NCBI GenBank assembly: GCA_021780545.1 | Contig: JAJXYP010000019.1 | Location: 1-6,588, forward strand | Direction of reading: 5' to 3' | DNA: 6,588 bases | Source: a bacterium | GTDB lineage: Bacteria; Patescibacteriota; Minisyncoccia; UBA6257; 2-01-FULL-56-20 | Shown: positions 1-5,820 of the stretch, one piece after another | Numbering within the stretch: the stretch's first letter is position 1 | How the letters are laid out: each line of letters opens with the position of its first letter | Notes under the pieces: generated by a model | Told to the model about the DNA's origin: nothing | Seen by the model: only the letters and a program-made list of their open reading frames with translations | Database searches by the model: none | Translations under genes and position numbers: made by a program

Positions 1-2
1 TT

Positions 3-140
3 ACGCGGCGGGCATTTATGCCCTCAGGAGTTCCATATGCTGTTGCGCTTGGCATGGGGAGTACTCCTCGGGGCCCTGTTCGGCCGCCGGTTCGGACAGG
101 AGGTAAACCGCGGGCGTCCGCCGCGGCTGCTGGGCAGTAG
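3..140 (+). CDS. Possible C-terminal end of an unidentified plus-strand gene (partial at the window edge)
   Basis: This frame is open from the left edge to a TAG at 138-140 (45 codons) and reads through a short hydrophobic patch (VPYAVALGMGS) into an Arg/Pro/Gly/Ala-rich tail. I do not recognise the protein. The patch faintly recalls the last membrane segment of CpaA-type prepilin peptidases, but that is too weak to use as a name. The main support is indirect: this frame stops 17 bases before a strong GC-rich hairpin oriented as a plus-strand terminator. Other frames over this stretch are also open for part of the way, including a minus-strand frame open to the edge, so the choice of frame is uncertain. 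Confidence 0.28.
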   Translation, partial: TRRAFMPSGVPYAVALGMGSTPRGPVRPPVRTGGKPRASAAAAGQ

Positions 141-157
141 TTTTTCAGTAATTCATT

Positions 158-195
158 GGGGCGGCCGCAGCACATCGCGGCCGCCCCTCACTTTT
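158..195 (+). terminator. GC-rich hairpin, probable terminator of the gene upstream
   Basis: A perfect 11-bp stem (158-168 with 177-187, GGGGCGGCCGC and its complement) closes an 8-base loop and is followed on the plus strand by TCACTTTT. The T-tract is short and interrupted, so termination may be imperfect; a second terminator follows 40 bases later. The minus strand has no T-tract after the stem. Each arm contains the 8-bp palindrome GCGGCCGC, so each arm could also fold on itself. Confidence 0.6.
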
Positions 196-236
196 GCCTA
201 TTTGCCGATTCGTTTTCAACTCCGAAACTTTAAGGC

Positions 237-276
237 AACAAAAAATCCGCTTTTGAACCGAAGCGGATTTTTTGTT
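237..276. terminator. Bidirectional Rho-independent terminator
   Basis: A perfect 16-bp inverted repeat (237-252 with 261-276) surrounds the 8-base loop TTGAACCG. The GC-bearing core ATCCGCTT/AAGCGGAT is flanked by A6 on the left and T6 on the right, so transcripts from either strand end in a hairpin with a U-tract. It starts ten bases beyond the stop codon of the minus-strand membrane-protein gene (stop at 287-289), which it should terminate. It also backs up the weaker plus-strand hairpin at 158-195. Confidence 0.88.
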
Positions 277-286
277 ATCTGCATGC

Positions 287-1231
287 TTATGACCGGGGCT
301 GCGGCTGCTGGCCGATAGCCGACGCAAGCGGGGTCTGCGATGCTTGCGTGGGCGGAGTAGCCGGTTTTGCCGGCATTGCCGCAGTCGTCGTTACCGGATT
401 CTGCTTTTGCACGGGTTGAGCCGAAGGGGAGACGGCTTTGTGAACTGTCGTCGCCGACTTCGGATCTTCTTCGCTGTCCCACCAGAGCCAGATTACGATG
501 GCGGCGATGATGAGAACGATGACGACGATGAGCGGCCAGTTCAGTCCGCTCCAGGAGAATGCGGTCGCCGTCTGCGGCGCGTTCGCCGCCGCCGGATTCG
601 CGGCTGTTTGGGAAGTCGGCGCCGGAGTTGTCTGAGTCGACGGAGCCGTTGCTGGCTGCGCCGCCGGTGATGGCGTCTGTGCCGCGCTCGGATTCGTTTG
701 GGCGATCGGTTGCGAAGCTGACGGCTGTGATGCCGCCGCTACCGGTGCCGAAGCCGCTGGCGCCGCTGTGTTTCCTCCGCCGACGGTCGTCACGATTGCG
801 GCGAGCGTCTGGCTGATGCCTGCGAGCGATTGCGAAACGCCGGCTTCGTTGGCCGAAATGACGGACGGACTCTGTGCTGCTTTCGTCTCGAGATTCGTAA
901 GGACTCCAGCGAGCGACGCGAGCACGCTTTTTATGGCCGAAACATCAGCTGCGGAAAGCACCGAAGCGCCTGCCGCAACCGTCGGCGCCGGAACGGCTGC
1001 CGAAACGGTGGCCGAACCGCCGGTGGCGCCGCCCGTGAGAGTGCTGTCTCCCGCCGGAACCACACCCGACTGCATTTGAAGCTGGATGAGCTGTGCCTTC
1101 GCGTCCTGCAGCTGCTGCTCAATGGCTGCCTGTTGCGCCGCCGAGAGCGATTGTGCATGGGCCGAAAGCATATTCCCTCCGAAGCTCGTGATTGCAACGG
1201 ATAAAGCGATAATCAGTAAGATTTTTTTCAT
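287..1231 (-). CDS. Secreted/membrane-anchored Ala-Pro-Thr-Gln-rich protein, single transmembrane span, unknown function
   Basis: This 314-residue protein matches no enzyme family I know. Residues 1-26 form a signal peptide (MKKILLIIALSVAITSF at its start, with a likely cleavage after AHA at 24-26). Residues 29-55 form a Gln/Ala/Leu-rich amphipathic helix, similar in style to helices following signal peptides in Parcubacteria surface proteins. Residues 92-150 are helical and Ala/Ser/Val-rich. Residues 155-222 are a low-complexity Ala/Pro/Thr/Ser/Gln linker. Residues 232-251 are one very hydrophobic membrane span ending in WLWW, followed by acidic DSEED and a second low-complexity tail to residue 314. 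A cleaved signal would put residues 27-231 outside and the tail inside. The frame stays open upstream, but the ATG at 1231 is preferred because it starts directly on the signal peptide and avoids overlapping dnaX. No good Shine-Dalgarno sequence is seen. It has its own promoter and a terminator just past the stop. A structural or cell-envelope role is inferred. Confidence 0.82.
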   Translation of the reverse strand: MKKILLIIALSVAITSFGGNMLSAHAQSLSAAQQAAIEQQLQDAKAQLIQLQMQSGVVPAGDSTLTGGATGGSATVSAAVPAPTVAAGASVLSAADVSAIKSVLASLAGVLTNLETKAAQSPSVISANEAGVSQSLAGISQTLAAIVTTVGGGNTAAPAASAPVAAASQPSASQPIAQTNPSAAQTPSPAAQPATAPSTQTTPAPTSQTAANPAAANAPQTATAFSWSGLNWPLIVVIVLIIAAIVIWLWWDSEEDPKSATTVHKAVSPSAQPVQKQNPVTTTAAMPAKPATPPTQASQTPLASAIGQQPQPRS

Positions 1232-1354
1232 GGTGTTAATGGTAATTTGAATGCAATACTTGACGGCCTTTTGAAAATATGGAGCTGTCAATGAGCCGGA
1301 AGGACAAAATATGAAGGCCTCGCGAACGAAGCCGCTGGCAAGTAAGCTGCCCTC

Positions 1355-1382
1355 ATTATAGTTGCGTTTTTCGGAATTGCAA
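1355..1382 (-). promoter_or_regulatory. Sigma-70-type promoter for the membrane-protein gene
   Basis: Read on the minus strand this is TTGCAA (1382-1377), a 16-base spacer, then a perfect TATAAT (1360-1355). It lies just past the dnaX stop codon (1389-1391) and points at the ATG at 1231. Transcription would begin near 1348, giving a leader of about 117 bases. The same -35 hexamer, spacer length and -10 hexamer occur in front of efp in this window, which strengthens both calls. Confidence 0.68.
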
Positions 1383-1388
1383 CCGCGC

Positions 1389-2519
1389 TCAGGAGCCCAG
1401 ATTTTCGGCCAGAGCCACCTCGAGCGGGACTGCGGCAAACGGCGAATAGCGCATTTCGGCATAGGCCCGGATGAGGGCTTTGAGAAGCGTGATGATGAAG
1501 GCCGGGTTAGAAGAAGCCGCCAGTTTTTTGGCGTCGGCGATTTCATCCTTGGTCAATTCCTTTTGGAAAACGGATTCGAGTGACGGATTGAGCGCGAGGG
1601 AAAGCACCTTTCGGAAATAGTGAATCAGCTCCTTCGTAACCTGAACCATGTCGTGCCCGTCGTCCTGGAGCGCGGCGATCTGGGCGAGTGATCCTTTGAG
1701 GTCCCCCTTCACCATCCGCGCCGCCAGTTCGTAGACCGTTCGCAGGCCGGCGCGGCCGGTGGCCCGTTCGACAGCCGCAAGGTCGATGGTTGACGTCTTT
1801 TTCCCGTCGCCCGCGGCGGAGGCGAGTGATGCAATCTGTCCGAGGAGCGATTCGGCGTCGCGCAGACTTCCTTCGCCGGCGGCGGCGATGAGCTCGAGCG
1901 CTGCATCGTCAATTGCGATGCCTTCGGCCTGCGCCATGGACGACAGTTTCTTTATGATGGTGGTCTTCGGCAGTTTTCGGAACACGAACCGCTGAGCGCG
2001 CGACGTGATTGTCGGCGGCAGTTTTTCGTATTCCGTGGTGGCGAGGATGATGACGGCGTGGGCCGGCGGTTCCTCGAGTGTTTTGAGGAGCGCGTTGAAT
2101 GCGGCTCCGGTCAGCATATGCGCTTCGTCGATGATATAAACGCGATGCGCCGCCGAAGCGGGCGCGGTGCGGATGTTCTCCTTGAGGTTTCGGATCTCGT
2201 CGATGCCGCGGTTCGAAGCGGCATCGATTTCGGTGACGTCGAAGGAGTTTTGGGCGTCGATGGCGCGGCACTCGCGGCATTCGTTGCACGGCTCTCCGAG
2301 TTTTGCGAACGCCGCGTCATCGCGCCGCTTTTCGCAGTTCAATAATTTCGCCAACAATCTTGCCGTCGTTGTTTTGCCCGTGCCGCGCGGGCCGTAAAAA
2401 ATGTAGGCCTGCCCAATTTTGCCTATTTTGGCGGCATTTTTAATGATTTCGATGTTGGTTTCCTGGCCGAGAACATCCTCCAGTTTCCGCGGCCGGTACT
2501 TGCGGTAGAGCGCTTGCAT
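1389..2519 (-). CDS. dnaX: DNA polymerase III subunit gamma/tau (clamp-loader ATPase), short gamma-like form
   Basis: This is the motor subunit of the clamp loader, which opens the beta clamp and loads it on primed DNA in the replisome. The 376 residues start with the family-typical MQALYRKYRP. Visible motifs are the Walker A GPRGTGKT (43-50), a zinc module with Cys62, Cys78, Cys81 and Cys84, Walker B with DEAH (131-134), the LEEPP segment (148-152), an ATTE sensor-1 region (160-163), the arginine-finger region TSRAQRF (172-178; the usual SRC reads SRA here) and the sensor-2 motif GSLRDA (217-222). About 130 residues follow for the collar domain. The tau-specific domains that bind DnaB and the polymerase are absent, so it is shorter than the 643-residue E. 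coli tau. An in-frame start 12 codons upstream exists, but the start at 2519 matches the family N-terminus. An A6 run at codons 331-332 leads to an early stop in the -1 frame. Confidence 0.96.
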   Translation of the reverse strand: MQALYRKYRPRKLEDVLGQETNIEIIKNAAKIGKIGQAYIFYGPRGTGKTTTARLLAKLLNCEKRRDDAAFAKLGEPCNECRECRAIDAQNSFDVTEIDAASNRGIDEIRNLKENIRTAPASAAHRVYIIDEAHMLTGAAFNALLKTLEEPPAHAVIILATTEYEKLPPTITSRAQRFVFRKLPKTTIIKKLSSMAQAEGIAIDDAALELIAAAGEGSLRDAESLLGQIASLASAAGDGKKTSTIDLAAVERATGRAGLRTVYELAARMVKGDLKGSLAQIAALQDDGHDMVQVTKELIHYFRKVLSLALNPSLESVFQKELTKDEIADAKKLAASSNPAFIITLLKALIRAYAEMRYSPFAAVPLEVALAENLGS

Positions 2520-2525
2520 GTCTTT

Positions 2526-2555
2526 ACGATACCTTAATCCACAGGGCGGTGACAA
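2526..2555 (-). promoter_or_regulatory. Probable dnaX promoter, nearly leaderless
   Basis: On the minus strand, TTGTCA (2555-2550, five of six consensus bases) is followed by an 18-base spacer and TATCGT (2531-2526, four of six). Transcription would start around 2519-2520, at the dnaX ATG itself. That fits the absence of a Shine-Dalgarno sequence. The -10 is weak. An alternative -10, TATAGT at 2575-2570, would give a longer leader but has no good -35. Confidence 0.42.
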
Positions 2556-2579
2556 ATCGTCTTCCGAATACTATATAAT
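2549..2579 (+). promoter_or_regulatory. Promoter for the GH130 gene pair
   Basis: GTGACA (2549-2554, five of six consensus bases) is followed by TATATAAT (2572-2579), which can be read as TATATA with a 17-base spacer or as a perfect TATAAT with a 19-base spacer. Transcription would begin near 2585, about 50 bases before the ATG at 2637. The -35 shares five bases with the -35 of the divergent dnaX promoter, so the two promoters probably cannot both be occupied. The leader contains the repeated CCGGTTTC (about 2610-2617 and 2621-2628) and GC-rich pairing potential, with no clear ribosome-binding site. Confidence 0.6.
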
Positions 2580-2636
2580 GAGATTAACCATGCTGGCGAG
2601 CCGGTTTCCGGCCGGCCCCGCCGGTTTCATGATTCG

Positions 2637-3860
2637 ATGCCTCTTAAAAAGCGCCCGACAACGGTTGGAAGAAAAAAATCCGTTCCTGCAAAGAAACGAA
2701 CAGTTGCGGTGCGAAAAAAAATGCCGGCCGCGCCGGCTTCCGCCGGCGCCCGCATCCGCCGCGAACCGCGCCGCGAACCGTTGCGGAAGCATGAGGGTAA
2801 TCCGATTATCGAACCGCGGCCGCATCTTGCCTGGGAATCAAAGGCGACTTTTAATCCGGGCGCCGTGGAAATCGGTGGAAACATCCATTTGCTTTATCGC
2901 GCCATCGGAGATCAGGATATTTCGGTCGTCGGACATGCGGTGAGCTACGACGGCGTTACGATTGCCGAACGCTCCGCTGAGCCCGCCTACATCCCCGAGC
3001 TGATTCCGGATGCGAAACGCCGGATCGGACAGCTGGCTCAGGGCGCCGGCGGCGCGTATACGTCGGGCGGGGGATGGTGGGGTGGTTCGGAAGATCCCCG
3101 AATCTCGTACGTTAAAGAAGACGGCCGGCTCTATATGCTTTACGTTGCTTACGACGGCTGGAGTCCGCCGCGCGTCGCGCTCACTTCCATTGACGAACGG
3201 GATTTCCTGGCGCGCCGATGGGATGCTTGGTCGCGCGCGAAGATCATTTCAATGCCGCCGGAGGAGCTCGCGAAGGATCCGCGTTTCCGCGATGTCATCG
3301 ATAAGAACGCCTGTCTTTTGCCTGAAAAAATAAACGGAAAGTACGTCGTATTCCATCGCATTTTCCCGGACATTCTGGTTGATTTCGTCGACGACCTCGA
3401 TTTTGAAGATAGCTATCTGAAGGGGGAGCACAAGATAAGTCCGCGGCCCGGCTTTTGGGATTCGCGGAAGGTCGGAGCTGGCGCCCCGCCCATCAAGACG
3501 AAAGACGGCTGGCTCCTGATTTATCAGGCGGTCGGCGATCAGGATCCCGGCCGGTACAAGATCGGCGCGATGATGCTTGATCTCCACGATCCGACGAAGG
3601 TGCTCTATCGCTCGAATGAGCCGGTGCTCGTTCCCGAGGAATGGTATGAAAACACGGGCTGGAAGTTCGGCGTCGTGTATCCGTGCGGCGCAGTCGCCAA
3701 AGACGGAACCCTCTTTGTTTATTACGGCGGCGCCGATTCCGTCGTTTGCGTTGCGACCGCGAAGCTCGACGACTTCCTCGACCATTTGAAGAAATACGGA
3801 ACCGCGAAGCTCGCGCCGGAAATCAGTTCGAAAACCATGCCTATCCGCCGGAAGAAATAA
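2637..3860 (+). CDS. GH130 family glycosidase/phosphorylase-like protein with a basic N-terminal tail
   Basis: This 407-residue protein has one five-bladed beta-propeller domain of glycoside hydrolase family 130, whose characterised members are beta-mannoside phosphorylases and some beta-mannosidases. Family signatures are NPII (55-58), FNPGAV (72-77), YRA (87-89), the catalytic motif SEDPR with candidate acid Asp153, LLPEKINGKY (227-236) followed by His240-Arg241, WDSR (274-277), PPIKTKDGW (284-292) and VYYGGAD (361-367). The His usually found in YHG near the propeller centre is Gln297 here. Residues 1-50 form a Lys/Arg/Pro/Ala-rich tail that is not part of the domain, and residues 128-150 form a Gly-rich insertion just before the catalytic motif. 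There is no signal peptide, so it is probably cytoplasmic. The ATG at 2637 lies about 50 bases below a promoter; an internal Met29 is a possible later start. The stop overlaps the next GH130 gene by one base. The substrate cannot be told from the sequence. Confidence 0.88.
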   Translation: MPLKKRPTTVGRKKSVPAKKRTVAVRKKMPAAPASAGARIRREPRREPLRKHEGNPIIEPRPHLAWESKATFNPGAVEIGGNIHLLYRAIGDQDISVVGHAVSYDGVTIAERSAEPAYIPELIPDAKRRIGQLAQGAGGAYTSGGGWWGGSEDPRISYVKEDGRLYMLYVAYDGWSPPRVALTSIDERDFLARRWDAWSRAKIISMPPEELAKDPRFRDVIDKNACLLPEKINGKYVVFHRIFPDILVDFVDDLDFEDSYLKGEHKISPRPGFWDSRKVGAGAPPIKTKDGWLLIYQAVGDQDPGRYKIGAMMLDLHDPTKVLYRSNEPVLVPEEWYENTGWKFGVVYPCGAVAKDGTLFVYYGGADSVVCVATAKLDDFLDHLKKYGTAKLAPEISSKTMPIRRKK

Positions 3861-3862
3861 TG
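3850..3862 (+). promoter_or_regulatory. Ribosome-binding site and stop/start overlap coupling the two GH130 genes
   Basis: GGAAG (3850-3854) sits five bases before the ATG at 3860, inside the last codons of the upstream gene. Its TAA stop (3858-3860) shares an A with the ATG (TAATG). This decides the start of the second gene, whose frame is open further upstream inside the first, and suggests that the two proteins are made by coupled translation. It is the clearest Shine-Dalgarno sequence at a gene start in the window. Confidence 0.72.
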
Positions 3863-5770
3863 CCGTTCATTAAACGATCCGACGAAAATCCAATCTTGAT
3901 GCCCGACACCGCCGTTCCCTGGGAGAACGAGGCGGCGTTTAATCCGTCCGCGGTCGACGCCGATGGCACCGTGCATCTTTTTTATCGCGCCACCGGGGGC
4001 GGCGTTTCATCGATCGGGCATGCGACCGCGAAGGACGGCGTCCGGTTCGGCGGACGGGATCAGTTCTTGTTCCCGATTCGCGAATGGGAGAAGCTCGGCT
4101 GCGAGGATCCGCGCGTGACCGTATTCGAAGGCGCGTACTATATTTTTTACACCGCCGTATCGGCCTTCTCCGCCGACGGCATCAAGGTTGCTGTCGCGAT
4201 TTCGGACGATCTTAAAACGGTGCGGGAAAAGCATCTCGTGACGCCGTTTAACGCGAAGGCGATGGCGCTCTTTCCGGAGCGGATTAACGGCAAAATCGCC
4301 GCCGTTCTCACGGTGAACACCGACCGGCCGCCGGCGAAAATCTGCCTCGCGCTTTTTGATCGCCTCGACGACCTCTGGTCAGAAGAATACTGGCGGAAAT
4401 GGTACGATCGCCTCGACGAGCACGTTCTCCCCATCGAACACAACGAAAAGGATCAGATCGAGGTCGGTTCGGCGCCGGTCAAAACCAAGGATGGCTGGCT
4501 GCTGTTTTACTCCTATATTTATAACTATTTTTCACCGCCGGCGACGTTCGGCGTCCAGGCGCTCCTCCTTAATCTCATCGATCCGGCGAGGATCGTTGGT
4601 GAAGTGAAGCGGCCCTTCCTTGTTCCGGAAGCGGAGTATGAGTGCTATGGCCGGGTGCCGCGTATCGTGTTTCCCTCGGGCGCCATCATCCGCCGCGGCC
4701 GCGTCTCCCTCTATTACGGCGCCAGCGATACGACGTCGTGCGTCGCGACGATGAAGCTCGGCGATCTTCTTGAAGAGCTGAAGCTGGTCGCCGGGCGTCA
4801 GCTTCGCCGGTTCGAGAACAATCCTATTCTGAAACCGATGGCCGACCATCCCTGGGAATCGAGGGCGGTTTTCAATCCGGCGGCGGTTTATCTCGACGAT
4901 CCGTCGGACGGCGGCCGCGTGCATATTTTTTACCGGGCGATGTCGGAGGATAACACGTCGGTGATCGGATATGCTTCGTCGATTGACGGCGTCGACATCG
5001 CGGAGCGGCTGGCGGATCCGGTCTATGTGCCGCGGGAAGATTTTGAGCGGAAGCAGGTGCCGGGCGGCAATTCCGGCTGCGAGGATCCCCGCATGACGAA
5101 GCTTGGCGACCGTGTGTATATGTGTTACACGGCGTTCGACGGCAAAGATCCGCCGCGGGTCGCTTTCACCTCCATCGCCGCGTCCGATCTCCTCGCGCAC
5201 CGCTGGAATTGGAAGAAGCCGGTTCTCATTTCGCCGCCGGGTTTGGATGACAAAGACGCCGCGCTTTTTCCACGGATGATCGGCGGCAAATACTGGTTCC
5301 TGCATCGCCTGGGAACCGATATCTGGATTGACTCCGTCGACTCGCTCGACTTCGATGGGCGGGAGAAATTCCTCGGCGGGAAGATTCTGATGCGGCCCCG
5401 CGACAGCGCCTGGGATTCGCGTCGCATCGGCATTTCCGGGCCGCCGATTGAAACGAAGCGCGGCTGGCTCCTTCTCTATCACGGTATTTCGAAGCGGACC
5501 GGCCACTATAATATTCGCGCGGTGCTCCTTGATCTCAAGCATCCCGACCGCATTTTATATCGGACGCATGACACACTGCTTGAACCGACGACGCCTTACG
5601 AACGGGAGGGGATTGTGCCAAATGTCGTGTTTCCTTGCGGCGCCGCGGTGATTCGCGATCAACTCTACGTGTATTACGGCGGCGGGGATAGGGTGACCGC
5701 CGTGGCGGCGATCGGCTTCAAGGCGTTGGTCGAAGGATTGGCGAAGGAAGCGAAATTCAACCGCGAGTAA
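3860..5770 (+). CDS. Tandem double-domain GH130 protein
   Basis: This 636-residue protein holds two complete GH130 propeller domains; single-domain members are usually 300-400 residues long. Domain A (about 1-310) has NPIL (10-13), FNPSAV (27-32), YRA (42-44), GCEDPR with candidate acid Asp83, LFPERINGK (137-145), APVKTKDGW (205-213) and LYYGASD (284-290). Domain B (about 315-636) has NPIL (321-324), FNPAAV (338-343), YRA (358-360), GCEDPR with Asp409, DKDAALFPR (464-472), His482-Arg483, GPPIETKRGW (527-536), YHG (540-542) and VYYGGGD (604-610). Domain A has Leu150-Thr151 where B has His-Arg, and Ser218 where B has the YHG His541, so A may be altered in activity. Domain B resembles the neighbouring single-domain protein more than it resembles A. 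There is no signal peptide. Translation starts at the overlapping TAATG. Phosphorolysis or hydrolysis of a beta-mannoside is inferred from the family only. Confidence 0.88.
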   Translation: MPFIKRSDENPILMPDTAVPWENEAAFNPSAVDADGTVHLFYRATGGGVSSIGHATAKDGVRFGGRDQFLFPIREWEKLGCEDPRVTVFEGAYYIFYTAVSAFSADGIKVAVAISDDLKTVREKHLVTPFNAKAMALFPERINGKIAAVLTVNTDRPPAKICLALFDRLDDLWSEEYWRKWYDRLDEHVLPIEHNEKDQIEVGSAPVKTKDGWLLFYSYIYNYFSPPATFGVQALLLNLIDPARIVGEVKRPFLVPEAEYECYGRVPRIVFPSGAIIRRGRVSLYYGASDTTSCVATMKLGDLLEELKLVAGRQLRRFENNPILKPMADHPWESRAVFNPAAVYLDDPSDGGRVHIFYRAMSEDNTSVIGYASSIDGVDIAERLADPVYVPREDFERKQVPGGNSGCEDPRMTKLGDRVYMCYTAFDGKDPPRVAFTSIAASDLLAHRWNWKKPVLISPPGLDDKDAALFPRMIGGKYWFLHRLGTDIWIDSVDSLDFDGREKFLGGKILMRPRDSAWDSRRIGISGPPIETKRGWLLLYHGISKRTGHYNIRAVLLDLKHPDRILYRTHDTLLEPTTPYEREGIVPNVVFPCGAAVIRDQLYVYYGGGDRVTAVAAIGFKALVEGLAKEAKFNRE

Positions 5771-5784
5771 GTGCGGCGCCGCGG

Positions 5785-5812
5785 TTGCAAATCTGCCGCA
5801 TTCGGGTATAAT
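5785..5812 (+). promoter_or_regulatory. efp promoter, leaderless or nearly so
   Basis: TTGCAA (5785-5790), a 16-base spacer and a perfect TATAAT (5807-5812) lie just upstream of the ATG at 5821. The expected transcription start is 5818-5821, so the mRNA would have almost no leader, in line with the lack of a Shine-Dalgarno sequence. A 10-bp palindrome GCGGCGCCGC (5773-5782) lies between the GH130 stop and the -35; it could be an operator or simply GC-rich sequence. No terminator separates the GH130 genes from efp, so read-through may also supply efp. Confidence 0.7.
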
Positions 5813-5820
5813 CACTACCA

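Noticed and set aside
98..103. Perfect AGGAGG Shine-Dalgarno-like sequence
   Set aside because: No start codon with an open frame follows at a usable distance.
161..184. Two GCGGCCGC palindromes as a possible recombination or binding site
   Set aside because: They are fully explained as the two arms of the terminator hairpin.
37..318. Plus-strand open frame of 93 codons across the two terminators
   Set aside because: It runs through both hairpins and into the end of the membrane-protein gene; no RBS or family resemblance.
1232..1546. Upstream extension of the membrane-protein frame to a 419-residue product
   Set aside because: It would overlap the end of dnaX and include the promoter. The extra residues are not protein-like, and the ATG at 1231 begins exactly at a signal peptide.
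2535..2543. TAATCCACA, one mismatch from the DnaA box TTATCCACA
   Set aside because: It is a single imperfect copy with no cluster or AT-rich unwinding region; the position near dnaX is not enough to call an origin or DnaA control.
2518..2943. Plus-strand open frame of 141 codons overlapping the first GH130 gene
   Set aside because: It is out of frame with the GH130 gene, Arg-rich, and contains the promoter; a shadow frame.
3683..3859. Earlier start for the double GH130 gene
   Set aside because: The added residues are an Arg-rich out-of-frame translation of the upstream gene; the Shine-Dalgarno sequence and family start point support 3860.
4532..5542. Long antisense open frame (336 codons) opposite the double GH130 gene
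   Set aside because: It is an antisense frame kept open by GC-rich codon use. Its resemblance to the antisense frame at 3249-3785 is explained because both lie opposite homologous GH130 domains.
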